Shown one piece after another: positions 41,462 through 51,190 of a DNA stretch of 64,000 nt (positions within the stretch are counted from its first letter, which is position 1; every line of letters begins with the position of its first letter). Under the pieces are notes generated by a model, which did no database searches, was not told where the DNA came from, and saw only the letters and a list, made by a program, of their open reading frames with translations. Both the position numbers and the translations under genes were made by a program. Source of the stretch: Isoetes taiwanensis (taxonomy: Eukaryota; Streptophyta; Lycopodiopsida; Isoetales; Isoetaceae). The stretch covers positions 23,159,122-23,223,121 of the forward strand of contig JAJEKV010000004.1 in NCBI GenBank assembly GCA_021234155.1. The letters are read 5' to 3'.

Positions 41462-42508
41462 GCATAATTACCCGGAACGGGACGGGAACATGGATCTAAA
41501 ATTTGAAACGGGAACAAATCAGAACATGAACGGCCAACATTCGAAATTTTAAAATTTAAAAATGGTTTTGGCGTTCTCTTTGCACAATGATCATTATGGA
41601 ATACTTAGAATTTAAAAATGATTCATAGAGACTGCTTTGTGGATGAAAACATGTTAAAGCACTCTGTAGATGCTTAGTTTTTATATAACATTATATCCAA
41701 AACTTAAAACATAGTATTACATCTATAATTCTAACACAATAGAAATATAAAATAAACAAGACAGGAAGTTAAGCTTAGCATTGAGACCTTTGACAAACTA
41801 AAGGAACATCTATTGCAATATTTCGCTTCCCTTATAGATAATGTTTCTCAAAATCAATAGTGCCATTTAATCTGATACAATACAACACTACAAATATCCA
41901 TCAAAAAATAAATTTTACAGTTATGCAACAACTTTTCTCGACTCTTTAATGCCGAATGTTCTTAAACTTACTCCTCCTTTGCTGCCTAGAGTCTCCCACA
42001 AGTCGTTCTTCAAGAACACATGGCTTCCTCCAATGCAAGTCTCTCTTAATGAGCTGGGAAAACAAGTTGAAATTCCCATCATTAAAATGCAAAATGGATA
42101 GATTATAAATGAGATCGCAAATCGAGAGATACAACAGAGGAGGAACCCAAATTAAAAAACAAGCAAGAGAGGGACAGTCACAAGACATTTGTATAGTCGA
42201 CCGCAGAGTATGTTATGTGTGTTTCTAAAAAGCACTGAGGACAGAGCCACTGCCAGTTGCACCATTCTTTCCTACCAAAAAAGGAAGCAAAGAAGGGAAA
42301 AACAATGAACAATAAACCATTGGTTTTCTTACCTTTTTTGGGAACTTATTAGGAACGTCGTTCCCAAAGATGGGAACGACGTTTGAAATGGCGTTTCCGG
42401 TAACAAACCATCTAGAACTGGAACTTGGCATTCCCGGAACGTAGAACCCTAGGGAACACGCGTTTCAGAACGGGAACACATTCGAAACAACATTCCTGGT
42501 AACTATGC
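41462..42508. mobile_element. Non-autonomous DNA transposon with terminal inverted repeats
   Basis: The left end is GCATAATTACCCGGAACG and the right end reads in reverse complement GCATAGTTACCAGGAATG: an 18 bp TIR with 3 mismatches and weaker matching further in. The flanks are five A on the left and six A on the right; the empty site in copy 2 of repeat R (51,014-51,019) has six A. That fits a 5 bp AAAAA target duplication, although the homopolymer makes the length uncertain. The motif GGGAACG and its complement recur many times inside. No transposase was recognised, so it is non-autonomous, and the superfamily is not settled. An open stretch at minus 42,060-41,946 is described separately. 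Confidence 0.85.
41946..42060 (-). pseudogene. Possible captured exon inside the TIR element
   Basis: On the minus strand a TTTTCCCAG acceptor-like signal is followed by an open stretch reading LIKRDLHWRKPCVLEE and then GDSRQQRRSKFKNIRH before a stop. The basic, coding-like composition differs from the rest of the element. I do not recognise the source protein. It could be a captured host exon, as in Pack-type elements, or a remnant of the element's own gene. Confidence 0.35.
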
Positions 42509-42699
42509 AAAAAAGCCCCTTCCTTGAAAGGTTTTCAAGGGAAAAAACTTGTGCAGTAATAATGATACTAGAAAGTTAGGAATAATAAATAAGTAAAGCA
42601 TGACGACTACTGAGGACTCAGCAATTGAAGGCGCACATCTAGAACCTCCAGTATATATCATGCCAAGTCATGCATAGATGGTGCTATGAGAAGTGTATC

Positions 42700-43530
42700 A
42701 CTTTTCATAATTGTGATACATATTAATATATGTTCATGGAGTCATAGGTATAGGTTTTGTAATCTGCACTGTTGAGATTTGGAAATAAGATGAACCTATT
42801 TACATAATTGTTTGTTTAAAAATGGCAGATTGTTTGGTGTTCATCCTGGTCAGTTATCTAGATCTATGTTATTGGAGGCACTACATAGTGCTTTGACAAC
42901 ATATATGATGTGATTGGAGGAGCACTGCGATATGAGTTTTCAAATTTTGGAAAAAAGAGTGCACTGGTAATACAATACAAGAAGAGGCCTGGAATCATAA
43001 TGCCCATGATTCCAAATTAAGGAATGAAACATGCTTTCTCAATAAAACGACTTTGATGATGCATGGTGTATGGAAATAGAAATTCTATCTTCTTATATCA
43101 TATGCCTTTTTATTAGGTCATGCATGTATTACCTCATAACAAAGATAGAAATACATAGAAACAAAAGATAATTCCCGACTTCCTACTCATTCAACGGGAT
43201 ATGATGACAGAATAGAGAATGGTGCAAACGAGCTCTCCGCCCATAAAATAAGGCAATCCATGGTGCTTAAGCACTCTCTTTGTTTTCTAATCGTTTTTCT
43301 TCCAGGGAGCTTTTATTGCAGAGAATTGCGTTGAAAGCGGTGATTCCCTCAGTTGAAATCGTATCTAGAGTTGATTCTTGCAAAAGAATTTCGTTTTAAA
43401 CTTCTTTCTAGTAGGTTTCGCCCATATCCTAATGCTTCCCCCTTCTTGAAGGGTCTACTTGATTCTTGGGAGACGGTTCGAGTACTATTTCAAATTAATC
43501 CTGATGCTTGCACATAGCTAAGCTCTCCGT
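42700..43530. other. Gene-free stretch
   Basis: No gene recognised. From about 43,280 it shares words with 44,560-44,660 and 44,990-45,030 (TCTAGAGTTGATTC, CAGAGAATTG), so it probably belongs to the LINE-associated repeats downstream. Confidence 0.5.
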
Positions 43531-44270
43531 GTTCATTGACCCAGTGGCGATGGAGGCTTGCTGGCATTCTTACAGTTGATTATGAGGCTGGCCGCTTGTT
43601 GGCTTGGGATACTTTTCAGACTAAGTTTATGCTATCCCGATGGAACAAAGCTATTTGGCAAAAGTTGGCTAATATTCTGCCAGCCACTCCTTCATACCAA
43701 CTGATGTGCCTATTTGGATTGGTCCACAAATTGTAATGCACGATCTCTTGTGCATTTGTTATATTAGCTGGTTGATATTGATATTGTCCCCCTCAGGTTG
43801 GCAACTTTGCCTTGTCCCTCCTCTGTAGAAGTGTATATGGTCCTGGGTCTGGAATAAATTGCTTCATCCTAAAGTCTTTGCTTTGTGGTGGCAACTATTT
43901 CAAAGATGTTTGCGGGTCAATGTGCTCACTCCCAAGTTTCGTCCCCACATTTCAGAACTTTGCCCATTGTGTACGCAGCAAGCTGAAAGTCTCGAACATT
44001 GCTTTTTTCTACGCGGCCAAGTTCGGCCAATTTAGTCGTGGTTAATATCTCTCTTCCATGTGGCTTTAACTAGCCAGCATGTACTTATTGTTGTTTATGC
44101 TTCCACTTGGAATAACTTGCAGCAGGCTTTCCATTTAGCTTCAGGTTGATTATTGTAGTCTATATGGAAAAGGCGGCGGTGGTGTATCTTGGAGGGCTTA
44201 ACAATTAGTGCTAACCAAGTTCTTCATGAGGCATACGATAAATTGATGAAGGTATACCTATGTTCTCAGC
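43530..44270 (+). mobile_element. 3' fragment of a LINE (L1-type), zf-RVT region
   Basis: Plus-strand pieces match the region that follows the reverse transcriptase in plant L1-type elements. First comes AGRLLAWDTFQTKF and KAIWQKLANIL (43,590-43,690). The zf-RVT-like domain (43,838-44,045) reads SWVWNKLLHPKVFALWWQLF, then ISELCPLCTQQAESLEHCFF with the Cys-x2-Cys and His of the zinc site, then SIWKRRRWCILEG and ANQVLHEAYD downstream (about 44,160-44,250). Frameshifts and stops break it and the reverse transcriptase itself is absent, so it is a dead 5'-truncated copy, the usual fate of LINE insertions. No target duplication was found. Confidence 0.75.
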
Positions 44271-44446
44271 TCGCTCCTGAGAAAAAATGCTTGATTTTCG
44301 AGGAATATCTGGGTATATTATCTTATGCATAGATAGGTTGCTTCACTCCGTGGATTATTTTTGTCGACTGAGATCTTATTTTCGTCTTTGCAATTGAGTG
44401 TGTACTTCTTTTTTCATATAGAAAGCTTATCATCCTTATAAAAAAT

Positions 44447-44830
44447 GTAATGTTATAGCTTTGAAAACCTCTCATAAGCAATCTTTATAGGTGGCTTCTT
44501 GTCGAACAATGTCTTGTTTTATATCCAATCAACACATAGTTGCCCTTCCCCCCCATTTTGTCGGTTGTTTTTCTTCTAAGGACGGTGATTCTCTCAATTG
44601 GAATGGTATCTAGAGTTGATTCGTCCAGAAGAAAAGTTGTTCTAAACTTCATTTTAGGGTTAAGTACTAATTTAGAATAATGCTTTATAATTGAACAGAT
44701 GTTATAGCTTTGAAAACATCGTAAGCCTTTAAGCAATCTTTATGGGTGCCTTCCTGTGATTGTTTATAAAGTGGTTCTCTAAAAGTAGTGTACATTCTCT
44801 TGTTATATATCCAACCAACACATAGCTGCA
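44447..44830 (+). repeat. Duplicated segment downstream of the LINE
   Basis: TGTTATAGCTTTGAAAAC, AAGCAATCTTTAT.GGTG, and CTTGTT.TATATCCAA.CAACACATAG occur at 44,451-44,536 and again at 44,700-44,826. The copies may be tandem LINE 3' ends. Confidence 0.75.
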
Positions 44831-44833
44831 TCT

Positions 44834-44986
44834 TTTTTTGTTTTTGTTTTTGTTTTTGTTTTTGTTTTTGTTTTTGTTTTTGTTTTTGTTTTTGTTTTTG
44901 TTTTTGTTTTTGTTTTTGTTTTTGTTTTTGTTTTTGTTTTTGTTTTGGTTTTGGTTTTGGTTTTCGTTTTGTTTTTGTTTTGCTAG
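44834..44986 (+). repeat. Long TTTTTG microsatellite
   Basis: About 19 uninterrupted copies of the hexamer, then TTTTGG variants and a ragged end. It starts right after the second copy of the duplicated LINE-side segment. Read as protein it gives an FCFC run, which is an artefact. Confidence 0.95.
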
Positions 44987-45234
44987 CTAGTCGATTTCTT
45001 CTGAAGAGCTCTTGTTGCAGAGAATTGAATTTCCATTATCATCAACACAATATCAAGGTTTTGCTTGTTGGGATTTTTGGAAGGATTAGATGTCTGTATA
45101 TCAAGAGGAATCAAGGTAACGAGGTCTTTGGAGTGTCTTAATTGAGAACTTAAAGTTGAGTTTTTTTATGAAAACGGATTGCTACTTCCATATAGCATGT
45201 GGAGAGGGTGTTGTTTTGACAACAAGGATCCTAA

Positions 45235-45749
45235 GGGTATGGTCACACGAAGATGTCAAAAGGGACTACTTCATGTTGACATGAACCTGTAAATTTGGAT
45301 AGGGTCACATGTCAACTGCTTTAGTACAAACTCAACTTGGGTGCATTTTTATGAAAATCATGGCGCTCTACAAGCTGATTCCGTCTTTGTTGCTAAGAAT
45401 TTGTTCTAACTTCAGGATCTGTTCACCATCAGAAAAATCAAAGGTTGCAGAGCTTCAGTCCCATCTCTTCAATTTGTCCACTGTTAAGGGTAGTAGATCT
45501 CTTGCACCATTCTTCTTCTTCCTGCTAAAAATATTCAGATTTCTAGATGGTGAATGGCATTGCCAAGTGTCCTGAGATTTTTCCCGCATTGAGATCCAAG
45601 GGATTCATGTTGACATGAACCCGTAGAGCTAGTGGATTGGATCGATGTCAACATGAATCCTTTCGTGTCAAAAAGATTGTAGATGACCTTTTTGTCTTAG
45701 GACTTTGAAATCTAACTATAGACCTTGACATCTTCATGTGACCATATCC
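45235..45749. mobile_element. PIF/Harbinger-like MITE
   Basis: The left end GGGTATGGTCACACGAAGAT and the reverse complement of the right end GGATATGGTCACATGAAGAT match over 25 bp with three differences. TAA lies directly outside both ends (45,232-45,234 and 45,750-45,752), the 3 bp TTA/TAA target duplication of the PIF/Harbinger superfamily. At 515 bp, with no transposase, it is a Tourist-type MITE. TCATGTTGACATGAACC occurs twice inside (45,270 and 45,606), and the second lies next to its own inverted form, so the ends could fold further. Confidence 0.85.
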
Positions 45750-45752
45750 TAA

Positions 45753-46586
45753 TATATAATCTTTTTACATTTTGTGTTAGATCAAGCTTCCACATATCGA
45801 TTGAATATTCTAGTATTATATAATCACAATCAATCTATGGCAGGCAACAGTTTTGAGGAAAAGCATAAGATTTAAGAAATTCTAAGCTAAGCGATGATGG
45901 AAAGGCGAGGCTCTTGCATCTTTAAATCCAATTTCTATTAGAGTTGTATTTTCAATGTGATACAATCGATGCCTTCTGTCTTAAAGTTTCTGACGTTCAT
46001 ACCTTGCCATTGTCCATTTCTACAATATGCTACCTTAACGGACAATATGCTCTTTTGGCGTTTGCTCGAGAATCCTTTGGCATTTTCGCTCTAGAGCCCC
46101 TACTTTCCTCTATTTTCTTTTTACCATGACAATCCCATGTCTATCAGCCTTCAACTGCGATTTAACTTCTTCAGAAAATGCTTTCTTTCGGGTCACAATT
46201 GCAACAATTGCATTGAATGACTTTGAATCTGGCGAAAAAAATGCCTTAGATGTATTTCCATAGATTCATAATTGGAAGTAAATGCAAACACGTGCTTGCA
46301 AAAGTTTGCACTGTTTGCAAATGTTTGCATAAAAAGTGCAAATATGGTCTTTGCATCTCCTGTTACACATTTACATATGCTTTATAGTTTCAGAATTTCA
46401 TAGATCTGGAGTACTGGACCAAAGTTGGGAAAGGATAGAGTGAAGACTTACCTAGCCGCCTAGGATGGGCACCAAGAAAGACTTCCAAATCCACCCATCT
46501 GTAATTCGTGGTATCACCTGCTCGCTTGAATTCTGTTGCTAACAGATGCGCAAAAAAATGAATAAATTTTCAATTTTTTTCCTTCC
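45753..46586. other. Gene-free stretch
   Basis: No gene or element recognised. The words TTTGCA and TGCAAA recur several times at 46,280-46,345. Confidence 0.5.
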
Positions 46587-46610
46587 TTTTTTTTTTTTTT
46601 TTTTTTTTTT
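46587..46610. repeat. 24 bp poly(T) run
   Basis: It could be the poly(A) tail of a minus-strand retroposon, but no element body was recognised to its left. Confidence 0.9.
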
Positions 46611-46787
46611 GGCGCAATAGCCTAACCTCAAGTGGCGCCTTATCTCAATTCCTAGCCTATCCACGTGTTTCTAAAAATGACGTTGAAACCTGTGGACCTC
46701 AACCTGCATGAAAGAAAGATTAAGAAAAGTAGTTGCTAGTGGCCGCACATAAAAAGTCACCGCTGCCATTTCGCATGTCATCTCATT

Positions 46788-48552
46788 ATGCCATCGATCC
46801 ATTCATTTGTGGGAGTCTCCATTTCCTCAATGCAGCTTCATAATTTTTGTGTGGCTACCTCAACAGTAAAAGAACTTGTGAAAGCCAGACCAATCTATAA
46901 GGAGAAGACTCATGACATTAGAAAAACTTATATTTACAACATTATAGAGCATGCATTTGGGCCATCACCTGATGTTAGAAACAAGAGATTTCCTATTGGT
47001 GGGAAATGGATATGCATCAATGCAGTGACAACCATACTAGATATCTCAGCCATGACATGGTGGAGATTTAGGTGGAACGAAAAGAGGGATGCTCAAATAG
47101 GCTGGCATGGTAATCCAGAAAAGGTGAGGTCAACCCCCAGAGTGCTTGCAGGTCAGAGCCTATTCGAGAAGTTTGTTAACTATCATGCTGAAAGTATATC
47201 TCATAAAAGTGCAGTTGATGAAGATGGGTGCAGGAAAGTAGTTCGAATGTTGCCTGCATATTTCATGCAGAAAGTGATTTTACAAATGATCAACAATCTT
47301 CTAGAAGAAATGATAATAGACAAGATTTCACAGTCAGCCTTCAGCAAGCTCTAGACCAAACATTTTTCAAATATGAAAAGGATGCAACATAACAATCTAT
47401 TAAAGTGCAATATATGCATTGAGTTGCTAGATAAGCTCAAGAAGTCGAAGCGTGAGGTGAACAAATCAGCAAGCCGTAAAGACATGAGAATTTACATGAT
47501 GGAATAAATGTTATGTCGGTCAACATAGTAGATGTGGAGATACTTGTCTACAATGGAACTATAGAATTTTCTATGCATCATTCATCACAAGATGGATATG
47601 GAGAAGACGTGTTTGCCTCAATTTAGGGCTATACCAAAGTCTATTGCAAGGTCCTTTCCATTGTAGATATTATTAGCTGGATTCAATATCGAGGCAATGA
47701 CTACTCAGGAAGCTACTCTTGCAACTTGATAACTATGCTTGCCAGAATAAAAATAGATACTTATTTGCATGCTTGTCGTACCTTACATAGGTTGGAGTAT
47801 TTGAAATGGTTTATGTTGGTTATTTGATGCATGGCCACACTCATGAAGACATTGATGCAGTGTTTGGGCATTACATGATCAAATTGCAAAAAAATTATGT
47901 CACCACCTACACGAGACTTTTATAGCTATTTAAGCAGTGTTCTTCACATCCTTCTATTGATTCATTGATACAAGAAGTCCCCATCTGGAAAGAGTTCATA
48001 GAGGGTTATGCTCGTGAAGACCTTATTAGACATAGTGCTCCATTGCAATTTAGGTTTTGGATAAAAAATGAAAAGCCAATAATGCAAGATAGGATGATGG
48101 CTGGAGATCCGGTGTGGAAACTGGAAGATAAGGATATATTGATTTGGAAAGAGGACGTGAGAAGTGAACCAATGGCGCCAATGGCTGAGCCTAAGGCTAT
48201 GAAAGATAAACATATAACACTAGAGAGGAGAGCATGCAGTGAAGCACTTGTAAAGTATTAGAGTGAAAGTCCATATACTTTTGGGAGTTTGGTCACAAGC
48301 AAGAGTATCTTTAGAGAGGGTTGCCTACCTCAAAGCCGTTGGAGGCTCGACCATGGTCAATTTCAACCTAATCAGCAGCCAATCTACTTGATGACAGAGG
48401 AGGAGGAAGAGGAAGAACATTATGTTGGACCTAAAAAGGAGCACCCCAAGTATTATGGACTTGCCCCATATGATCCTATGATGGATCTAAAACACGACCA
48501 ATATTTGATCGTCAGGCCAAATGATGAAAAGATACTTATCCTATATGGTTAG
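46788..48552 (+). pseudogene. Broken gene of an HTHEDID-motif (DUF7869-type) family, probably transposon-borne
   Basis: Homology runs for about 580 codons. Frame 1 (46,788 to about 47,650) holds HDIRKTYIYNI, an F-x-IGGKWICINA segment, TWWRFRWNEKRDAQIGWHGN, KCNICIELLDK and KMDMEKTCLPQF. Frame 2 (about 47,700 to 48,552) holds QLDNYACQNKNRY (47,722-47,760), HGHTHEDIDAVF (47,830-47,865), VPIWKEFIEGYA and SAPLQFRFW, then an acidic tail. From memory this order (IRK..., F.I.G..VC..., W......HGN, C..C, MDQSKT-like, DN...NKNR, GHTHEDID) matches a large uncharacterised eukaryotic family found in many animals and non-seed plants. Its regular acidic residues suggest an RNase H-fold nuclease or transposase, but that is inference. 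One frameshift and stops (47,352; 47,508; 47,788; 47,920; 48,259) show it is inactive. No inverted ends or target duplication were seen. Confidence 0.7.
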
Positions 48553-48925
48553 GGTATACCACCTTGAACGTTTGTAGAGAAGCTAATAGCCCGAAACAAG
48601 GTGCATGTGGAATGATGACACCCAGTCAGTGGAAAAGGAGCAATTACTAAAAAGGAAAGGAGCTTATACATGTTGACTAATACAGCTCAATGCTAGAAGA
48701 TCACTTCGTAAAACTACTAGTTAGCACAACAAATATGACATGACAATTTAGCAAATTTAGTATAAGCTATAATTGTCAGGGTGCAATTAAACAAGAATAT
48801 GAAAATGTTCTAGCACTATAAACAATATCACATGCATGAGTACTAAAAATCTACAACAACTAGCAACTTAACACCACCTTACTTTGTCAAAGAGAAATAG
48901 ACATAACCTGCTAATAGTGACATAA
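48553..48925. other. Spacer between the HTHEDID relic and the INTS9 pseudogene
   Basis: No gene seen. The two relics point toward each other, so their 3' ends lie within 400 bp. Confidence 0.5.
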
Positions 48926-50055
48926 CTAATTGATTTGGATTGCTTGCAGTATATCTGGAATCTCAAAGGACTGCTCCGCAGAGTAAAATGTTATAGCTGA
49001 TCCATATTTAATATTTAAAGATTTTAAAGACTCTGGAACCTATGAAATGAGTGGAAAGCTTGAACGTCCATAAGGCAAAAACTGGCTACCAAAGAAAATT
49101 GCTACTCGCAATAGCCAATTTTAATTGTAATCTTCCAATAATAGTTGTAACTTCATTTCCTGCATGAATGCAAAGAGAACATAGGGCTAAGAGAACATGC
49201 AAAAGGCATCATGCATTTACAAATATTCAACCTACGTTACCTGAGACCTGAAACTAATGGTAATCGTAACATTTGAAAACATGAAGGTTGGAAAGCTGAT
49301 AACAACTTCTCTGCATTGCCAATACACTGCCAGAGGCATAAAATATAAGATCATATTATTGATACTTTTTTATATAATTCCACATACAAGAATTGACTGA
49401 CGTACAGATGTTTTTTATATAATCCCACAGAGAAGGATTGGTTGACATATGGATGTAATAATAAGTTCTTTTTTGGGGGATGAAATATAACCACAATACA
49501 TAGTGTGAATATGCTACAGAAGCTAGAAATAATGATTGGTCCTCTTCCAGACATATTAAAATGACATTAAAGAAAAATAAAAAGCTGCCTCATAGTTCTG
49601 GCCTTTAATAGATCTCTGTATAACACTGCCCCTAGAAGTCCAGCTAATAATAAATTAACCCGCATTCAGCTATCAATTTCTTTCAAAAACGAGTTTACAT
49701 ACCTCTGTTAAAAGAACCAAGCAACATGTCCTTGACTACCAGCATTGCAGTAGTTGCACATCAGGGCCCATCTGTAAACCTGCATGAGTGCAGAAAATTA
49801 CAGATGGCTCTTGCCAGATACCTCTAGAGCAAACCAAGATGTGAGAAAACTTCACAACCAGAGAACAAGCTGATTACTAAGAAGGAGCAAATACATATAT
49901 CAAATAATCAAAGAAAGAAAGCAATAACCCAAGAAACATGAATTTAGAAACATGGTGTTCATTGACCCAAATCATGGGCCCCATGGTTGGGATCAATCTA
50001 TGATGGAAAAATTGAATTGGAATAGCTTATTGCATTTAATATCTGTCAGTTCACA

Positions 50056-50213
50056 TGTAACGTTCCTAATCGACATGCCCTTAACCAACTGCGCAAAACC
50101 GTCTATACGTTTATGAGTAGTCGCTTCTATCCATTTATGCCGGTGTCTCGGGAATGCCCCACAGGCACATTCAAGGATCGCATACTCGAGCGGTCTACCA
50201 TGGGCCCGTTACA
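50056..50213 (-). repeat. TRIM 3' LTR (element orientation)
   Basis: A 158 bp terminal repeat that begins TGTAACGTTCC and ends GGGCCCGTTACA on the plus strand. The terminal inverted motif TGTAACG/CGTTACA is seven bases long. Confidence 0.95.
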
Positions 50214-50334
50214 GTCTTTCCCACTAGAACTATGCTCGTCCTCGAGCATCCAAGGCTATACCATGTCACAATGATTACCAAGTCTTTGCAAATTAACCAT
50301 GCATATAGACACCCATGGAGACTCGAACTCGAGA

Positions 50335-50350
50335 CTTGCTCTGATATCAA
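50335..50350 (-). promoter_or_regulatory. Primer-binding site of the TRIM
   Basis: TTGATATCAGAGCAAG on the minus strand, one base inside the 5' LTR. It matches the common plant PBS complementary to initiator tRNA-Met except for one base within TGGTATCAGAGC. Confidence 0.85.
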
Positions 50351-50351
50351 C

Positions 50352-50509
50352 TGTGACGTTCCTAATCGACATGCCCTTAACCAACTGGGCAAAACCGTCT
50401 AGACGTTTATGAGTAGTCGCTTCTACCCATTTATGCCGGTGTCTCGGGAACGCCCCACAGGCACATTCAAGGATCGAATACTCGAGCGGTCTACCATGGG
50501 CCCGTTACA
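50352..50509 (-). repeat. TRIM 5' LTR (element orientation)
   Basis: Second LTR copy. Its plus-strand start is TGTGACG instead of TGTAACG, one of the six differences between the LTRs. Confidence 0.95.
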
Positions 50510-50910
50510 TCACAAGATGTCTGGTGATGATAGTGTTGAAAACTAGAAAATCTTCTTTTGCTTCAATAAATCCACATGGGCAAATAACGATTCCCATGCA
50601 TATAGTAGCTCAGGAAAATTAGCGATCGAAAATGCGGCAATCCACATTAAAGAACAATGGAGCACCTATTGACGAGATGGAGAGAGCCATTCTAAAATGG
50701 TGTTGGTATATGCCAGGAACTCATTAGCAATAGAAGCGTCATAGGTATGTGCCTGTTCAACCATCAACTTCACATAGCATATTTATAAGCCATGGAATGG
50801 TCAACTCTATAGTTTTGGAAGCAATATAAACCATAATTAAGATACAACTTTTAAGCAAAATACTACCCTACCCTACACATAGACTAGAGTAAAGATATTA
50901 ATAGCTTGTA

Positions 50911-51190
50911 CTCAAAAGAATAGAATAGAATAGAATAGTTCTTTTAACGTCCACGAAGACCAATAGGTCATGGGACCCATACAATGGGCTAGTACAATCA
51001 TTACTACTAGGATTAAAAAACCCCTGCCTCGAAAGGTTTTCAAGGGAAAAACCTTTGCAGTAATGATGATACTAGACAAGCTTAGATAATGACTACTGAG
51101 GGCTCAGTAATTGCAAACGTTTATCTAGAACCTCAAGTATATATAATGCCAAGTCATGACAAGATGGTGCGCTGAGAAGTTGTGGAAGCG
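50911..51190. repeat. Repeat R, copy 2 (uninterrupted)
   Basis: The counterpart of 41,371-42,700 without the TIR element. It marks the empty insertion site. It lies between INTS9-like pieces and probably entered an intron or exon edge, so the open frame reading LLSAPSCHDLALYILEVLDK is repeat-derived rather than INTS9. Confidence 0.8.

Larger units (their letters stand above)
41371..42700. repeat. Repeat R, copy 1, split by an inserted TIR element
   Basis: The sequence 41,371-41,461 plus 42,509-42,700 matches 50,911-51,190 piece by piece: the AGAATAGAATAG run, CCATACAATG.GCTAGTACAA, GAAAGGTTTTCAAGGGAAAAA, GCAGTAAT.ATGATACTAGA, and CTAGAACCTC.AGTATATAT. In copy 1 the match is broken between the fifth A and the rest of GACTAAAAAAGCCCC by the 1,047 bp element described separately. 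On the minus strand part of R reads as HDLA.YILEVLD.RLQLLSPQ in both copies, with a stop in copy 1. The unit may be an unclassified short element or a duplicated 3' end. Confidence 0.8.
50056..50509 (-). mobile_element. TRIM retrotransposon (miniature LTR element), complete
   Basis: A 454 bp element with two 158 bp LTRs (50,056-50,213 and 50,352-50,509) that differ at 6 positions (about 96% identity). The ends are TG...CA, and TCACA flanks both sides (50,051-50,055; 50,510-50,514), the 5 bp target duplication of LTR elements. Read on the minus strand, the upstream LTR is followed by TTGATATCAGAGCAAG, close to the usual tRNA-Met primer site TGGTATCAGAGC. The other LTR is preceded by a polypurine tract, GTGGGAAAGA. 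The internal region is only 138 bp and codes for nothing, so the element depended on enzymes from other elements. It sits in the INTS9-like pseudogene, between pieces that match its middle and C-terminal parts. No 5S-like segment (Cassandra type) is apparent. Confidence 0.95.

Noticed and set aside
44941-44970. TTTTGG repeats as an interstitial telomere
   Set aside because: The plant telomere unit is TTTAGGG, and these are variants at the edge of the TTTTTG microsatellite.
44788-45141. 117-codon open frame with a long FCFC run
   Set aside because: It is a translation of the TTTTTG microsatellite, not a gene.
50056-50509. Cassandra-type TRIM with a 5S rRNA segment in its LTR
   Set aside because: No 5S internal promoter words could be read in the 158 bp LTR.
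51093-51190. Open frame end LLSAPSCHDLALYILEVLDK read as the C-terminus of INTS9
   Set aside because: The same text occurs in repeat R copy 1 at about 42.6 kb, and genuine INTS9 homology continues further on at 50,752, so this piece is repeat-derived.
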